From Bacteroidales bacterium (GTDB lineage: Bacteria > Bacteroidota > Bacteroidia > Bacteroidales > F082), in NCBI GenBank assembly GCA_024400295.1, contig JAKSNA010000031.1, positions 1 to 32,613 on the forward strand: 32,613 nt of DNA, written 5' to 3'. The notes under the pieces are model-generated. The model saw only the letters and a list, made by a program, of their open reading frames with translations, had not been told where the DNA came from and made no database searches. Both the position numbers and the translations under genes were made by a program. Positions 10,411 to 19,466 of the stretch are shown piece after piece (the first letter of the stretch is position 1; each line of letters opens with the position of its first letter).

Positions 10411-11292
10411 TCAATTAAGAATGAATCTTGTCAGCTCGTGGATGTCCTCGTTTTTCCTGACTTTGCCGCCTCTTGCTATGAATGCGGTCTTGTATATTTG
10501 TTTTGCAATACTTGTCGTCGTATCAGAATGATTTCCAAACGGATATGCGAAATGATGGATTTCTTTCCCGGTTATTTCCTCAAGAATCTGTCTTGAACAT
10601 AAAAGCTCTTTCTTTTGCTCCTCTTCGGAAAGGCGGGCGATGCCGCAATGCCTGACGGCGTGGGAGCCTATTGTGCATAATTCATCTTCTGACATTTCAC
10701 GGACCATTTCTGCGGTCATCATCAACTCGTCGGCTTGCTTGACCCAATCAATGTCGTATGATATGAAGAGCCCTTTGATAATGCTGATGTCGCTGTTGCT
10801 GTACAGCTTGTTTATTTCAAGGAAAGCCTTGTTTTTTTCTGATATGCTCGCGCAGCTGTAAATCATTCCATCTGAAAGCGTTATGTGGTCGTTGGCAACC
10901 AATAAATTCTCAAGGGCATAGCGCCATTGGATGCTTTCTCTGTTTAGGTTTTCAATGTTGACAAAGACCACGAACGGGCAGCCGTGTTTTTTTAGAATGG
11001 GAAATGCGAGCTCGAAATTGTCACGGTAACCATCGTCGAAAGTCAGACAGACATGTCTGCCGCCTTTGTCATCCTTGTCGGTCATCAATTCTGCCAGACG
11101 ATCCGCCGAGATGAATTCGTACCCGCGTTTTTTATATTTGATGATGATTTCTTCCAGCCGTTCCGGTGTTATTTCGTACACCGCATTGCTCTCGATCACA
11201 CTTCTCACTTTCCTGACTCTATGCAGCATAATCGCGTCACAAACAGCGCGACTTGTCTTTATCCGAATGTATTTCCTGACTTTTTCAAACAT
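10411..11292 (-). CDS. polysaccharide deacetylase (NodB-type)
   Basis: A 293-residue carbohydrate esterase family 4 protein, likely removing N- or O-acetyl groups from a cell-surface polysaccharide. The NodB core shows LTFDDGYRDNFELAFPILKK (D86 and D87 in TFDDGYRD), a metal-binding HxxxH (GSHAVRHCGIARLS) and HHFAYPFGNHSDT near the C-terminus. No signal peptide or membrane segment is clear. The open frame extends upstream to a TTG at 11313, but that codon lies inside a promoter core, so the ATG at 11292 is the better start. It is divergent from the acyltransferase gene, and the pair suggests an envelope-modification locus. Confidence 0.88.
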   Translation of the reverse strand: MFEKVRKYIRIKTSRAVCDAIMLHRVRKVRSVIESNAVYEITPERLEEIIIKYKKRGYEFISADRLAELMTDKDDKGGRHVCLTFDDGYRDNFELAFPILKKHGCPFVVFVNIENLNRESIQWRYALENLLVANDHITLSDGMIYSCASISEKNKAFLEINKLYSNSDISIIKGLFISYDIDWVKQADELMMTAEMVREMSEDELCTIGSHAVRHCGIARLSEEEQKKELLCSRQILEEITGKEIHHFAYPFGNHSDTTTSIAKQIYKTAFIARGGKVRKNEDIHELTRFILN

Positions 11293-11309
11293 AGGCGTCG
11301 TATCAGCTT

Positions 11310-11318
11310 GCAAAATTA
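11310..11318 (-). promoter_or_regulatory. promoter -7 core for the deacetylase gene
   Basis: The minus strand reads TAATTTTGC, matching TAnnTTTG, 17 nt before the ATG at 11292. The short implied leader supports the downstream start over the TTG codon at 11313. Confidence 0.5.
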
Positions 11319-11362
11319 ATACATTTTTGCTTATGCGGGAATTTTTTCTTTGAATTTTATTG

Positions 11363-11371
11363 TATATTTGC
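11363..11371 (+). promoter_or_regulatory. promoter -7 core for the acyltransferase gene
   Basis: TATATTTGC fits the -7 consensus 34 nt before the ATG at 11406. The -33 region is AT-rich without a perfect TTTG at the ideal distance. Confidence 0.6.
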
Positions 11372-11405
11372 AGTTTTCATAGGAAGTGCTTAACCACAAG
11401 ACGTT

Positions 11406-12272
11406 ATGATGTATTTTTTGTTTTATTTTGTTCTGTATCCGTTGTCAATACTGCCGTTGGTGTTGCTATATGTGATATGTTTCCCGTTTTATCTATTGAT
11501 GGCTTTTGTGATCCGTTACCGTAAGAAGGTGATTGATAAGAATTTGCGTGATTCATTCCCTGAATGGGACGAGAAGAAGATACGAAAGGTGAGGAACAGG
11601 TTTTACTGGCATTTCACACAGATAGCGGCAGAGATGCTTAAGATGCTGACGATGAGCCGCCGCAACGTGATGCGGCGTTACCGTTGCTCGAATCCGGAAT
11701 TGGTCAACAGATTTTATGACGAAGGCCGCAGCGTGGTGCTGATGTCGAGCCATTACAACAACTGGGAGTGGATGGTTTTGAGTGTTGACATGCAGTTCAA
11801 GCATCACGGAATAGGGGTGGGGGCGCACAATACGAATCAGGTCTTTGAGAAGCTAATCAACAGAGCGAGAACGCGTTACGGCGACCAGGTGGTGTTTCAC
11901 GACAATGTGCGCGAGGTGATGGCGTATCACGAAGACAACCACATTCCGGCGGCATACATGATTTTGTCGGACCAGAACCCGAGCAATCCGCAACGTTGTT
12001 ATGTGACTGATTTCTTAAACCATAGGACGGGATTCATCTGCGGGTCGGAGGGCTTTGCCAGAAAATATGACTTGCCGGTGCTTTATTACGAAGTCGTAAA
12101 GGAAAGGGTAGGGAAGTACCGCGTTGACGTGAAGATCATCACCGAACATCCGAACGAGCTGCCCGAAGGAGCCGTGATGCAGAAATACGTTGAATATCTT
12201 GAAGAAACGATAAGAAGAGAACCTGCGTTCTGGCTTTGGAGCCATCGCAGGTGGAAGCATAAGTTTGATTAG
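11406..12272 (+). CDS. lipid A biosynthesis (LpxL/HtrB-type) acyltransferase
   Basis: A 288-residue inner-membrane acyltransferase of the LpxL/HtrB family, expected to add a secondary acyl chain to lipid A or a related lipid. An N-terminal hydrophobic anchor (about residues 3-36) is followed by the catalytic HX4E motif in SSHYNNWEW (H116, E121). Other family features are SDQNPSNPQRCYVTDFLNHRTGF and the C-terminal PAFWLWSHRRWKHKF, close to the family's WxHrRWK ending. The exact substrate and acyl position cannot be read from sequence. It ends 54 nt from the convergent DUF4143 ATPase. Confidence 0.92.
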   Translation: MMYFLFYFVLYPLSILPLVLLYVICFPFYLLMAFVIRYRKKVIDKNLRDSFPEWDEKKIRKVRNRFYWHFTQIAAEMLKMLTMSRRNVMRRYRCSNPELVNRFYDEGRSVVLMSSHYNNWEWMVLSVDMQFKHHGIGVGAHNTNQVFEKLINRARTRYGDQVVFHDNVREVMAYHEDNHIPAAYMILSDQNPSNPQRCYVTDFLNHRTGFICGSEGFARKYDLPVLYYEVVKERVGKYRVDVKIITEHPNELPEGAVMQKYVEYLEETIRREPAFWLWSHRRWKHKFD

Positions 12273-12326
12273 GGAAGGATAAGGTACGGACGGTTTGTTC
12301 GACGGAAACAACTGTGAAATGCTGTT

Positions 12327-13673
12327 TTACAGCAAAGGCACCATATAAATGGGCAGGAATTGACATCCGTTTTTTTCGATGAAATCCATGTAATGGATAA
12401 TGTAAGGTTGATGTATCTGTGTGGGGAACTTCTTCCTGAATTTTTCCAAGGAGGAAAGCGTGTAATTTTTCCCGGACTTCACCTCAATTGGACAGATGTT
12501 ATGGGCGTTTGTCAGCGTTGGTTTCTCCACAAGAAAATCTATCTCCATGCGATCTTCCGCCACGTCAGAACTCTTGCTGTAGAAATAGAGTGAATGACCG
12601 CTGGCAACTAACATCTGTGCCACGATGTTCTCCACCAACATTCCCTCGTTGATTTCAAGTTTGTCGAGCATCAGCTTCTGGTATAATTCCTCACCTTGAA
12701 TGAGCTTCTCGTCAAAAGCATGTGAAATGAGTAGGCCAGTGTCGCCCATGTAGCACTTGAACGTAAGGTCGTCACGTTTAAGTTTCATGCCGACCTGCGG
12801 CTCGGTGACATTGTTGCATGTGTTGATGAACCGAGCATCTTTCAGCCACAGAAACGATGATTCGTAACTTCTGTATCGTGCGCCTTTTGCCATTTCACTT
12901 AGTCTGAATCTCTTCTCATGTTTCTGAAGTTCGCCTGGTATCTGGTCCCAGACGGCCTTCACCTTCTCGGTATATCCTTTCACGTGCTTGTCGATGCTTT
13001 TACGATAGAGCGACAGGATGTCACGTTTCGTGACATCGACTTTCTGGAAATTTTTCGTTTCAATGAACTTCAGAACTGCCTGTGGCATTCCACCAACGAT
13101 GAGGTATTCCCTGAACAAAGTCATAGTCTTGCGGTGCATGGGTCCCATTGGCAGTTTGTTCTCGAAGCAATGCCTTATGAATGGGAATGTCATCTCGTCG
13201 CCTGTCGCCCAAAGGAATTCCTCAAAATCCATCGGGTTCATCTGCAAGGGCCGTTCCTCTGATGGTATGAGGATGTCCTGTGTGTTCTCATTGATGCTGA
13301 CCAACGAGCCTGTTTCTATGTAGTCATAGCGCCGGTCGGCGACAAGGTGCTTGATGGCCTGTCGCGCCATCGGGTATTTCTGAACCTCATCAAATATGAT
13401 AAGAGACTGTCTTTCAAAAAGTTGAACTCCCGAAACATTTTGAAGGAATATCAGGAAAGTGTCGGTTTCATTCAGATATTCGTCGAACACCGACTTCATG
13501 GCTTTGCTGATATGGGAGAAATCGACAAGTATGTACGATTTGTATTCATTTCGGGCGAATTCCTCCACAATGTAGCTTTTGCCCACACGCCGTGCGCCCT
13601 CGATGAGGAGTGCCACGGCACCTTGCTCCTCGTTCTTCCATTTCAGAAGTTCATCATAAATCTTCCTTTTCAT
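12327..13673 (-). CDS. AAA ATPase with DUF4143 domain
   Basis: A 448-residue protein of the ATPase/DUF4143 family, numerous in Bacteroidota and of unknown role. The N-terminal P-loop is EGARRVGKS (25-33), followed by a Walker B-like SLIIFDEVQKYP near residue 90 and the arginine-rich AAA core. The C-terminal DUF4143 region includes YMGDTGLLISHAF and a PD-(D/E)XK-like tail (EIDFLVEK...ICPIEVKSGKNY). The reading frame opens at a TTG (13694) that overlaps the promoter core, so the ATG at 13673 (MKRKIYDELLKW) is taken as the start. Three direct repeats at a 33-bp period sit immediately upstream. It follows hsdR on the same strand but has its own promoter, so it need not belong to the restriction operon. 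Confidence 0.9.
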   Translation of the reverse strand: MKRKIYDELLKWKNEEQGAVALLIEGARRVGKSYIVEEFARNEYKSYILVDFSHISKAMKSVFDEYLNETDTFLIFLQNVSGVQLFERQSLIIFDEVQKYPMARQAIKHLVADRRYDYIETGSLVSINENTQDILIPSEERPLQMNPMDFEEFLWATGDEMTFPFIRHCFENKLPMGPMHRKTMTLFREYLIVGGMPQAVLKFIETKNFQKVDVTKRDILSLYRKSIDKHVKGYTEKVKAVWDQIPGELQKHEKRFRLSEMAKGARYRSYESSFLWLKDARFINTCNNVTEPQVGMKLKRDDLTFKCYMGDTGLLISHAFDEKLIQGEELYQKLMLDKLEINEGMLVENIVAQMLVASGHSLYFYSKSSDVAEDRMEIDFLVEKPTLTNAHNICPIEVKSGKNYTLSSLEKFRKKFPTQIHQPYIIHYMDFIEKNGCQFLPIYMVPLL

Positions 13674-13690
13674 GTGCAGATATTTTCGGC

Positions 13691-13699
13691 GCAAAAATA
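13691..13699 (-). promoter_or_regulatory. promoter -7 core for the DUF4143 ATPase
   Basis: The minus strand reads TATTTTTGC, 17 nt before the ATG at 13673. The first 33-bp-spaced repeat begins only 9 nt upstream, which places it over the -33 region. Confidence 0.55.
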
Positions 13700-13708
13700 C
13701 AAAAAAAA

Positions 13709-13792
13709 CACCAAACCGAGATTTTTTTCTTAACTATTTTGCACCAAACCGAGATTTTTTAACCGTGTTGTTTGCACCAAACCGAGATTTTT
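13709..13792 (-). repeat. three direct repeats at exact 33-bp period (possible operators)
   Basis: The 18-bp sequence CACCAAACCGAGATTTTT occurs at 13709-13726, 13742-13759 and 13775-13792, with two 15-bp spacers of unrelated sequence. Copies two and three extend to TTTGCACCAAACCGAG, giving a small inverted element TTTG-GTG-CAAA on the minus strand. The repeats lie just upstream of the -7 core of the DUF4143 ATPase, on roughly the same helical face. They may be operator sites for a regulator, possibly the ATPase itself; this is inference. Confidence 0.85.
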
Positions 13793-13881
13793 GATTTGAA
13801 AAAATCGAGTATCAAGTATGCAAATGTTATCAATGCGACAATTCTCAATGCCTTGAATTTATTTTGAATATCGACGGAATA

Positions 13882-16800
13882 TCAACTATTTACATCGTTT
13901 TCTTCAAAATTCTCTACCTGCTCCATCACCTTGCTGAAGACTTCCGGACTGTATTGCGGCGGATAGCCGTTTTTGATGAGGCAGACTTTGATGTCGAATT
14001 TGAGCTGGTCGCGGATGTTCTGGTTGTTGAGCCAGTCGGCAAAGGTGGACTTGGTGTCGATGATCTCTTTGACTTTCTTGGCCAAATTCTTGCATTTTTC
14101 GTTCAAAATGATGCCATCAACCTTCTTGTCTTCGCCATATTCGAAGTTGTATTGGTCGCGCAACGACATCAAGATGTCGTAGAAGGCCTTTTCTTCAAAG
14201 GTAAGCCCGATTTTGCGGAAACTCTCGCGGCTGGCGTTCATCTCTTGCAGAATCTTCAACGCCTGGTCGGTGGCGTTTTTGATGATGCTCTCGGTGGCCT
14301 CGTCCTGTGTCTGCCCGGCCTCCTCAATAGTGAGATGCTTGCGGCGCTCGTGGTACTCCTCTATAGTCTTTTCGATCATTTCCTGGAATGACTTGGCTGC
14401 TACCTGATTCACCTTGCCGTACTCCTTAATCTGCTTTTTCAGCATCTTGATCAGAATCTCGAGTTTGGTGGCGGGCATCTTGATGTCGGACAGTTTCTCG
14501 TAATATTCCGGACTGAAGATGTCTTCCTGCTCGCCGCTTTCCAGCACGCTTTCCACTTTGTTGTAGAGCAACGCCTCTTCCACCATCTTCGCCACATTGC
14601 GGTTCATCGTGTACGTGTCAAGCTCGGTGGTGCCGCTCATCTTGCGCACGAAGCCGGCAATGGCCATGAAACATTGCGCCAAGGCAGATTCCTCTTCGCC
14701 CAATTCGCCAGAAGGCTGACAGATGTCGTAAGCCGTGCGCATGCGTTTTACGCAATTCAGGAAATATGTTTTGAAAGAAACTTTTCGGTTGGCTTTTCGA
14801 CCGTCGATGTTCAGTTCCCGCGTAGAAGCAAAAACGTATTCCGCAGCTTTGGCCAACAGCCTATAACGTTCTATTGGGTCGCAGTTGGGATTAATAAACG
14901 GCTTCAGGTCGTAGTCGGCGAACTGCTGTTTGAGGATGCCCAGCTCGTCGCGGAAGGCGCGCGTGGCCTGCTCCACATCGTCGGCGGTAGGCGCCACGGA
15001 AGTCTCTCCGCCATAAATTTTCATCGCTTCGCGCATATTGTCGCGAATGCCGATGTAATCTACAATCAGACCGTATTCCTTGCCCGGGAACTTGCGGTTG
15101 ACACGACTGATGGTCTGTATGAGGATATGTTTCTTCAGCGGCTTGTCGTTGTACATATAGGTGAGCGACGGCACATCGAAGCCGGTAATCCACATATCTA
15201 CTACGATGACGATATGGAAGTTGGATTTTTCCTGCTTGAAAGCAGCGTCAAAGTTTTCAGAACGCTTGTCGTTGGCAGCGCCGCCCAGATAGTTGTACAT
15301 CTCCGGCTCGTCGTTGCTGCCCACGCTCGAAACCATCGCCATAAACGGCATCGGCTTCAATTCTCTGAGTTCTTCGTCCGTTACACCAATGCCGTCGGGA
15401 TGTTTTTTCTCCTCAAACCATTCGGGATATTTGGCTTTGAACTGCTGCAGCAACGCGTAGGCAATCGGTCGGTTAGAGCAGACAATCATCGCCTTCTGGA
15501 TGCGGTCGGGATCGCCGGCGCAGGCAGCCACATAATGGTCGTGGATGTCGATGGCCAGTCGTTCCAGACGCGAAGGCTCGCCGAGGATGATTTCCATGGA
15601 GCTCATCGCCCTTTTACTGGCTTCGATGTCGTCGGCGGTGGCTCCGTCGTCGGCGCAGTGCTTGTAATAGTTCTCAATTACCTTTACTTTTTTGTCGTCC
15701 AGCAGCACTTTGGAGATGCGCGGATGGTATTTGATGGGCACGGTCAGTCCGTCGGCCACGGCCTGGTCCATCGTATAGCGGTCGATTTCATCGCCGAAGG
15801 TCTGGTAGGTTTCGGCGATGGGCGTGCCGGTGAAGCCCACGAACGTGGCGTTGGGGAAGGCTTCCTTCAGCACTTTGGCGTAAGGTTTGGAGACCATCGC
15901 CCGCATATTTTCGTCGGCGTCCTTGCTGAACTGTATCTGGCGCGAACGCTCTAACTGCGTGCGGTGCGCCTCGTCGGAGAAACAAATGATGTTGTTGCGG
16001 CTGTTGATGAGCCCGATTTTATCTTCCTCGCGGTCGCAGAATTTCTGGATGGTGCAGATGTAGAAACCGCCGCTTTGCCGCGCTCCCAATTCCTCTCTCA
16101 ACTTTTTTCTGCTTTTCACAATCGAGACTTCGCCGAGATTCAAAAACTCCTTGCTCTTGGTGAAGAGCTTGGCACCCTGTTTCTGCAGTTCTTCCCGATC
16201 CACAATCAGAATGATGGTGGGCGAGCCGATTTGTGGAATATCGGTGCAGCGAAGGGCTAACTGGCGGGCCAGGAAAGCCATCGTGAAGGTTTTGCCACAA
16301 CCTGTCGCACCGAAGTAGGTTCCGCCTTTGCCGCTTTGCTCCACTACCGATTTTACAATGCTCTGCTTGAGCAGCTTGGAGGCGAAAAACTGCGGATAAC
16401 GGCAAACGATTTCGCGCTCCTCGCTGTCGTAGATGCTGTCTTGGAAGTAAATGTAGTCGCGGAAGATTTCGAGGAAACGCGCAGGCGCATAGACGCCTTG
16501 TACCATCGTTTCGGTTTCGGCGAAGGGCAGAACAGATACTTTGTCGCCGTCGTTTACGCGACGCCAGGCATAGAAATGCTCGTAGGGCGTGCGCACAGTG
16601 CCGAGGCGGGTTTTCACGCCGTCGCTGATGCAGGCTAACGGACAGTAATGCAACAGATGCGGAATGTCGCGCCAGTAGCGGATGTTGATTTGCTCCCATG
16701 CATTGAAGATGGTGGCGTGGGCATCGGCGGGATTTTTGAGCTCGATGACGCACAATGGCATACCGTTGACGAACAGCAGCACGTCGGGACGGCGGTTTTC

Positions 16801-17211
16801 CTTCTGGCCGTTGTTGGTGTATTCCACCACAAACTGGTTGACCACGCGGAAGATGTTGTTCTGGGGTTGCTCGAAATCGATGAGCGGCACCATCTGCGCC
16901 AGACCGTTTTGCGGTGTGAACTGCACGCCGTCCACCATCCAGCCATACACTTTGTGCAACGTGGCGAAGTCGTTCTCGGCACCGGCCAGACGGAGGTTGT
17001 CGTAGATTTGCGTAACCTCCTCTTCTGTAAATGAAGGATTGTTTTCCGTAATAAACTGCTTGAAATCCTCCGCGATGAGCACTTCGCTTTTGCTGCGGTG
17101 GATGTCGCTGCCGGCGGTATATCGCCACCCCGCGTTCTCCAGGAACCCGATGAAGGCATCCTCGAACTCGCTTTCGCAGTAACGGCCGTTGTAATTGGTG
17201 AGCTTGGACAT
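13882..17211 (-). CDS. hsdR: type I restriction enzyme R subunit
   Basis: Motor and nuclease subunit of a type I restriction-modification complex, which translocates DNA and cuts at a distance from unmethylated sites. The 1109-residue protein shows an N-terminal PD-(D/E)XK nuclease (D143 in RRPDVLLFVNG, E157 and K159 in CVIELKNP) and an SF2 translocase with P-loop GATGCGKT (301-308), DEAH box FSDEAH (411-416) and motif III GFTGTPI (459-465). Further motifs include DMWITGFDVPSL and ISRVNRKFPGKEYG, followed by a long C-terminal assembly region. Its start is 10 nt after the stop of the ATPase gene, so it is co-transcribed as the last gene of the hsd operon. All catalytic residues I can check are intact. 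Confidence 0.95.
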   Translation of the reverse strand: MSKLTNYNGRYCESEFEDAFIGFLENAGWRYTAGSDIHRSKSEVLIAEDFKQFITENNPSFTEEEVTQIYDNLRLAGAENDFATLHKVYGWMVDGVQFTPQNGLAQMVPLIDFEQPQNNIFRVVNQFVVEYTNNGQKENRRPDVLLFVNGMPLCVIELKNPADAHATIFNAWEQINIRYWRDIPHLLHYCPLACISDGVKTRLGTVRTPYEHFYAWRRVNDGDKVSVLPFAETETMVQGVYAPARFLEIFRDYIYFQDSIYDSEEREIVCRYPQFFASKLLKQSIVKSVVEQSGKGGTYFGATGCGKTFTMAFLARQLALRCTDIPQIGSPTIILIVDREELQKQGAKLFTKSKEFLNLGEVSIVKSRKKLREELGARQSGGFYICTIQKFCDREEDKIGLINSRNNIICFSDEAHRTQLERSRQIQFSKDADENMRAMVSKPYAKVLKEAFPNATFVGFTGTPIAETYQTFGDEIDRYTMDQAVADGLTVPIKYHPRISKVLLDDKKVKVIENYYKHCADDGATADDIEASKRAMSSMEIILGEPSRLERLAIDIHDHYVAACAGDPDRIQKAMIVCSNRPIAYALLQQFKAKYPEWFEEKKHPDGIGVTDEELRELKPMPFMAMVSSVGSNDEPEMYNYLGGAANDKRSENFDAAFKQEKSNFHIVIVVDMWITGFDVPSLTYMYNDKPLKKHILIQTISRVNRKFPGKEYGLIVDYIGIRDNMREAMKIYGGETSVAPTADDVEQATRAFRDELGILKQQFADYDLKPFINPNCDPIERYRLLAKAAEYVFASTRELNIDGRKANRKVSFKTYFLNCVKRMRTAYDICQPSGELGEEESALAQCFMAIAGFVRKMSGTTELDTYTMNRNVAKMVEEALLYNKVESVLESGEQEDIFSPEYYEKLSDIKMPATKLEILIKMLKKQIKEYGKVNQVAAKSFQEMIEKTIEEYHERRKHLTIEEAGQTQDEATESIIKNATDQALKILQEMNASRESFRKIGLTFEEKAFYDILMSLRDQYNFEYGEDKKVDGIILNEKCKNLAKKVKEIIDTKSTFADWLNNQNIRDQLKFDIKVCLIKNGYPPQYSPEVFSKVMEQVENFEENDVNS

Positions 17212-17221
17212 AAATTATACC

Positions 17222-19399
17222 TTATAAATCTTTACATTTTGAATACAAAGTAATCAGATGATTCACTGACATATCAATTAATGGCTCATACATAAAACTG
17301 TTTAAATGAATTAACTCAGGAGTCATCATGTTAACTTCTTCAATAACAGATGCTTTTGAATCGTTAGGACAAAATTCCTTATACTTTCGTGTCCAATTTC
17401 CTGTTTGATTACTTGAGGTTTTAAAATCATTTTCAGTTTTCCCCGCTTTAATCATTGCATCATGCATATATTGTTCTGCTAACAATCTTATTGCAATAGA
17501 TAGAACTATTTTGTTTTCAATTTTTATTGAATTAAGATTTTGAGCTGCTACAATTGCATCCGCAGTTTTCATCACCAAATCATAAAATTTGTCTAATGTT
17601 TTATTATGCTTAATTCCTTTATTTTGTGTGAATTTTTCCATAATATTAGCAACTTCCGTTATCGTAATTGATTTGGTGTCGTTTTTTTGATGCAGGCAAG
17701 ACGTCAATTTCAAATAATCTGAAGATTCTCCTTCTGTATATTCAATTAAATTTCTGACAAAAGGAAGCATGCTAATGAATATTTTATCGTCATCGTCATG
17801 ACCAATAAAAGCATTCACAAAGACATTCCCAGTGTATTCACCTTTATTAAATTGGATATGACGTTTTTCATTTTTTTCGACCAACCACAGATTTTCACCA
17901 CGCACATCTAATCTTAAAGAAACAGTTCTATAAAAATCATAATTATGAGTTAGAATTAAAAAACAGAAGTTTTTGTCCAATGATAAGTCTTTTATGTACT
18001 CAATAATCGCATATTTATTTTGATAATCAAAGGATTCGGAAATATCATCCATCACCAACAATGTTTCTTGATTCGTAGATTTTCGGGATTCCATATCAAA
18101 AATAAACTGCAAAATGATAAAAGCTCTTTTCTCACCACGGCTCAATATCAAGTCAAGTTTATCTTTCTCTGTATCAACAGCATTGCCGTTTTCATCATCA
18201 TAAGAGAATTTTAATTTTGCGGCTTCTGACTTTAGAATAATATCTTCTTGGTTATCAATAGAAACATGAAAAGGAACATGAAATCTTGACTCGTAAAGTT
18301 CAATTATATCTTTCCATTTGTCCTTTTGCTCTCCTGCCTTGGTAATTACACTTTGCAAATCCGATTTATTTTCATCAAATACTTTCTTGTATTCATCAAG
18401 AAATGGTTTCACATCTTTAAAATAAAGATGTCCCAACCAAACTTTTTTCTTGAAATCATCGTAATTTACTATTTCTGCAATCCATTCCGGATGATTTTCA
18501 ATAACGCTTTTAAAACCTCTTAAATCTGCATTCTTATCAATCGCTTTTGTGATACTATCAAAAATCTTTTTTAGATTCTTGTCGTTTAGAATTTTATCTT
18601 GTTCTTCCTTGATTTTCTGTTTTAAAGCATCAGTTGATGAAATTTCTTCCTGATTGCTTAACACAATTTTATGATCAACTGCAAAAAAAGATTCATCTTC
18701 AACACTTCCACAAAGTTGAGAGGCTTGAAAAGTTCCAAAACTATGACCATTCTTCTTTTGATAAAATGTGGACTGCGATAGCAAATCATCATATTTTGCG
18801 ATGTAGTTTTGAAGATCATGTTTATATTTCTCGACAAAACCTTTTACTGCACCTTTTTTATCAAATACATCGTTATATCTAAATTCGTAATGGGAAAAAG
18901 GAACTGTCAATTGAGAATAAAGATCATCAAGAATAGAAAAAATATTACCTTTCCCTTTAGAGCTAAAAGTTTCTAAAAGTTCTTTTTCGCAGTCACTACT
19001 TTGTGAAACCGTCTTTAGCTTGGTCATCAAAGCATCTTTTTCTTTTGTTATTTTCGCATAGATGGCATCATACTTGTCTTTTAAATCCTTGCTGGCTAAA
19101 AAATTTACAAATGCAGCAGAAGAATCAATTTCATCATCACCATTAATGACATAGATCATTTGAGGGGAAATGTCATTATCATCAATTTTTACTTCGTATT
19201 TGGAAACCAATGAGCTATTCAATCTATCACTTGGCTTATTCTTACCTATTTCAATACACTTCATTGTATTGGCAAACGAAGTCTTCATTGTTCCATTTGG
19301 CGCATAGATAAGCTGAATTTTACCTTTATCAAACTTAAAATCTTGTTTCAATTCTTTGATTCCAAAACAGTTTTCCCAATCTAAACTTAATTTATTCAT
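17222..19399 (-). CDS. RM-associated ABC-type ATPase, PrrC/RloC-like candidate
   Basis: A 725-residue cytoplasmic protein. The N-terminal ABC half has an unusual P-loop APNGTMKTS (33-41), in which Met replaces the usual second Gly. A long helical insertion (about 100-370) separates it from the ABC signature LSRGEKRA (419-426), Walker B LLVMDDISESFD (447-458) and H-loop LILTHNYDF (H485). The C-terminal part (about 530-725) contains RNLIE (R549, E553), CLHQK (H570) and IHLNSFMYEPLIDMS (697-711). The PrrC anticodon nuclease also has an Arg-x3-Glu plus His active site, so this could be a toxin domain; that is inference. The gene lies between hsdS and hsdR and is much more AT-rich than hsdR. A strong AGGAGG (19407-19412) sits 7 nt before the ATG. 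Confidence 0.85.
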   Translation of the reverse strand: MNKLSLDWENCFGIKELKQDFKFDKGKIQLIYAPNGTMKTSFANTMKCIEIGKNKPSDRLNSSLVSKYEVKIDDNDISPQMIYVINGDDEIDSSAAFVNFLASKDLKDKYDAIYAKITKEKDALMTKLKTVSQSSDCEKELLETFSSKGKGNIFSILDDLYSQLTVPFSHYEFRYNDVFDKKGAVKGFVEKYKHDLQNYIAKYDDLLSQSTFYQKKNGHSFGTFQASQLCGSVEDESFFAVDHKIVLSNQEEISSTDALKQKIKEEQDKILNDKNLKKIFDSITKAIDKNADLRGFKSVIENHPEWIAEIVNYDDFKKKVWLGHLYFKDVKPFLDEYKKVFDENKSDLQSVITKAGEQKDKWKDIIELYESRFHVPFHVSIDNQEDIILKSEAAKLKFSYDDENGNAVDTEKDKLDLILSRGEKRAFIILQFIFDMESRKSTNQETLLVMDDISESFDYQNKYAIIEYIKDLSLDKNFCFLILTHNYDFYRTVSLRLDVRGENLWLVEKNEKRHIQFNKGEYTGNVFVNAFIGHDDDDKIFISMLPFVRNLIEYTEGESSDYLKLTSCLHQKNDTKSITITEVANIMEKFTQNKGIKHNKTLDKFYDLVMKTADAIVAAQNLNSIKIENKIVLSIAIRLLAEQYMHDAMIKAGKTENDFKTSSNQTGNWTRKYKEFCPNDSKASVIEEVNMMTPELIHLNSFMYEPLIDMSVNHLITLYSKCKDL

Positions 19400-19402
19400 A
19401 TT

Positions 19403-19426
19403 TTAACCTCCTATAATTTTATTCAT
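19403..19426 (-). CDS. 7-codon upstream ORF (MNKIIGG) with its own ribosome site
   Basis: Just upstream of the ATPase gene an ATG preceded by GGAGG (19431-19435, 4 nt spacing) opens a seven-codon frame ending in TAA three nucleotides before the ATPase start codon. The last GGA-GGT codons contain the Shine-Dalgarno site of the ATPase. Its beginning copies that of the ATPase (both read GGAGG...AAATATGAATAAA), which suggests a small tandem duplication. It could act as a translational coupler; the peptide itself is unlikely to matter. Confidence 0.5.
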   Translation of the reverse strand: MNKIIGG

Positions 19427-19466
19427 ATTTCCTCCGTCCGCCGCACCAATGCCGGGCAAATCATTT

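Noticed and set aside
13709..13792. Regularly spaced repeats as a CRISPR array
   Set aside because: The repeat is only 18 bp, spacers are 15 bp, there are just three units and no cas gene is nearby. A tandem operator is a better reading.
14674..15954. A 426-codon plus-strand ORF antisense to hsdR
   Set aside because: It lies wholly opposite a gene with intact catalytic motifs and is explained by the GC-rich third positions of hsdR. The same applies to long antisense frames over pckA, hsdM, ppdK and the FISUMP gene.
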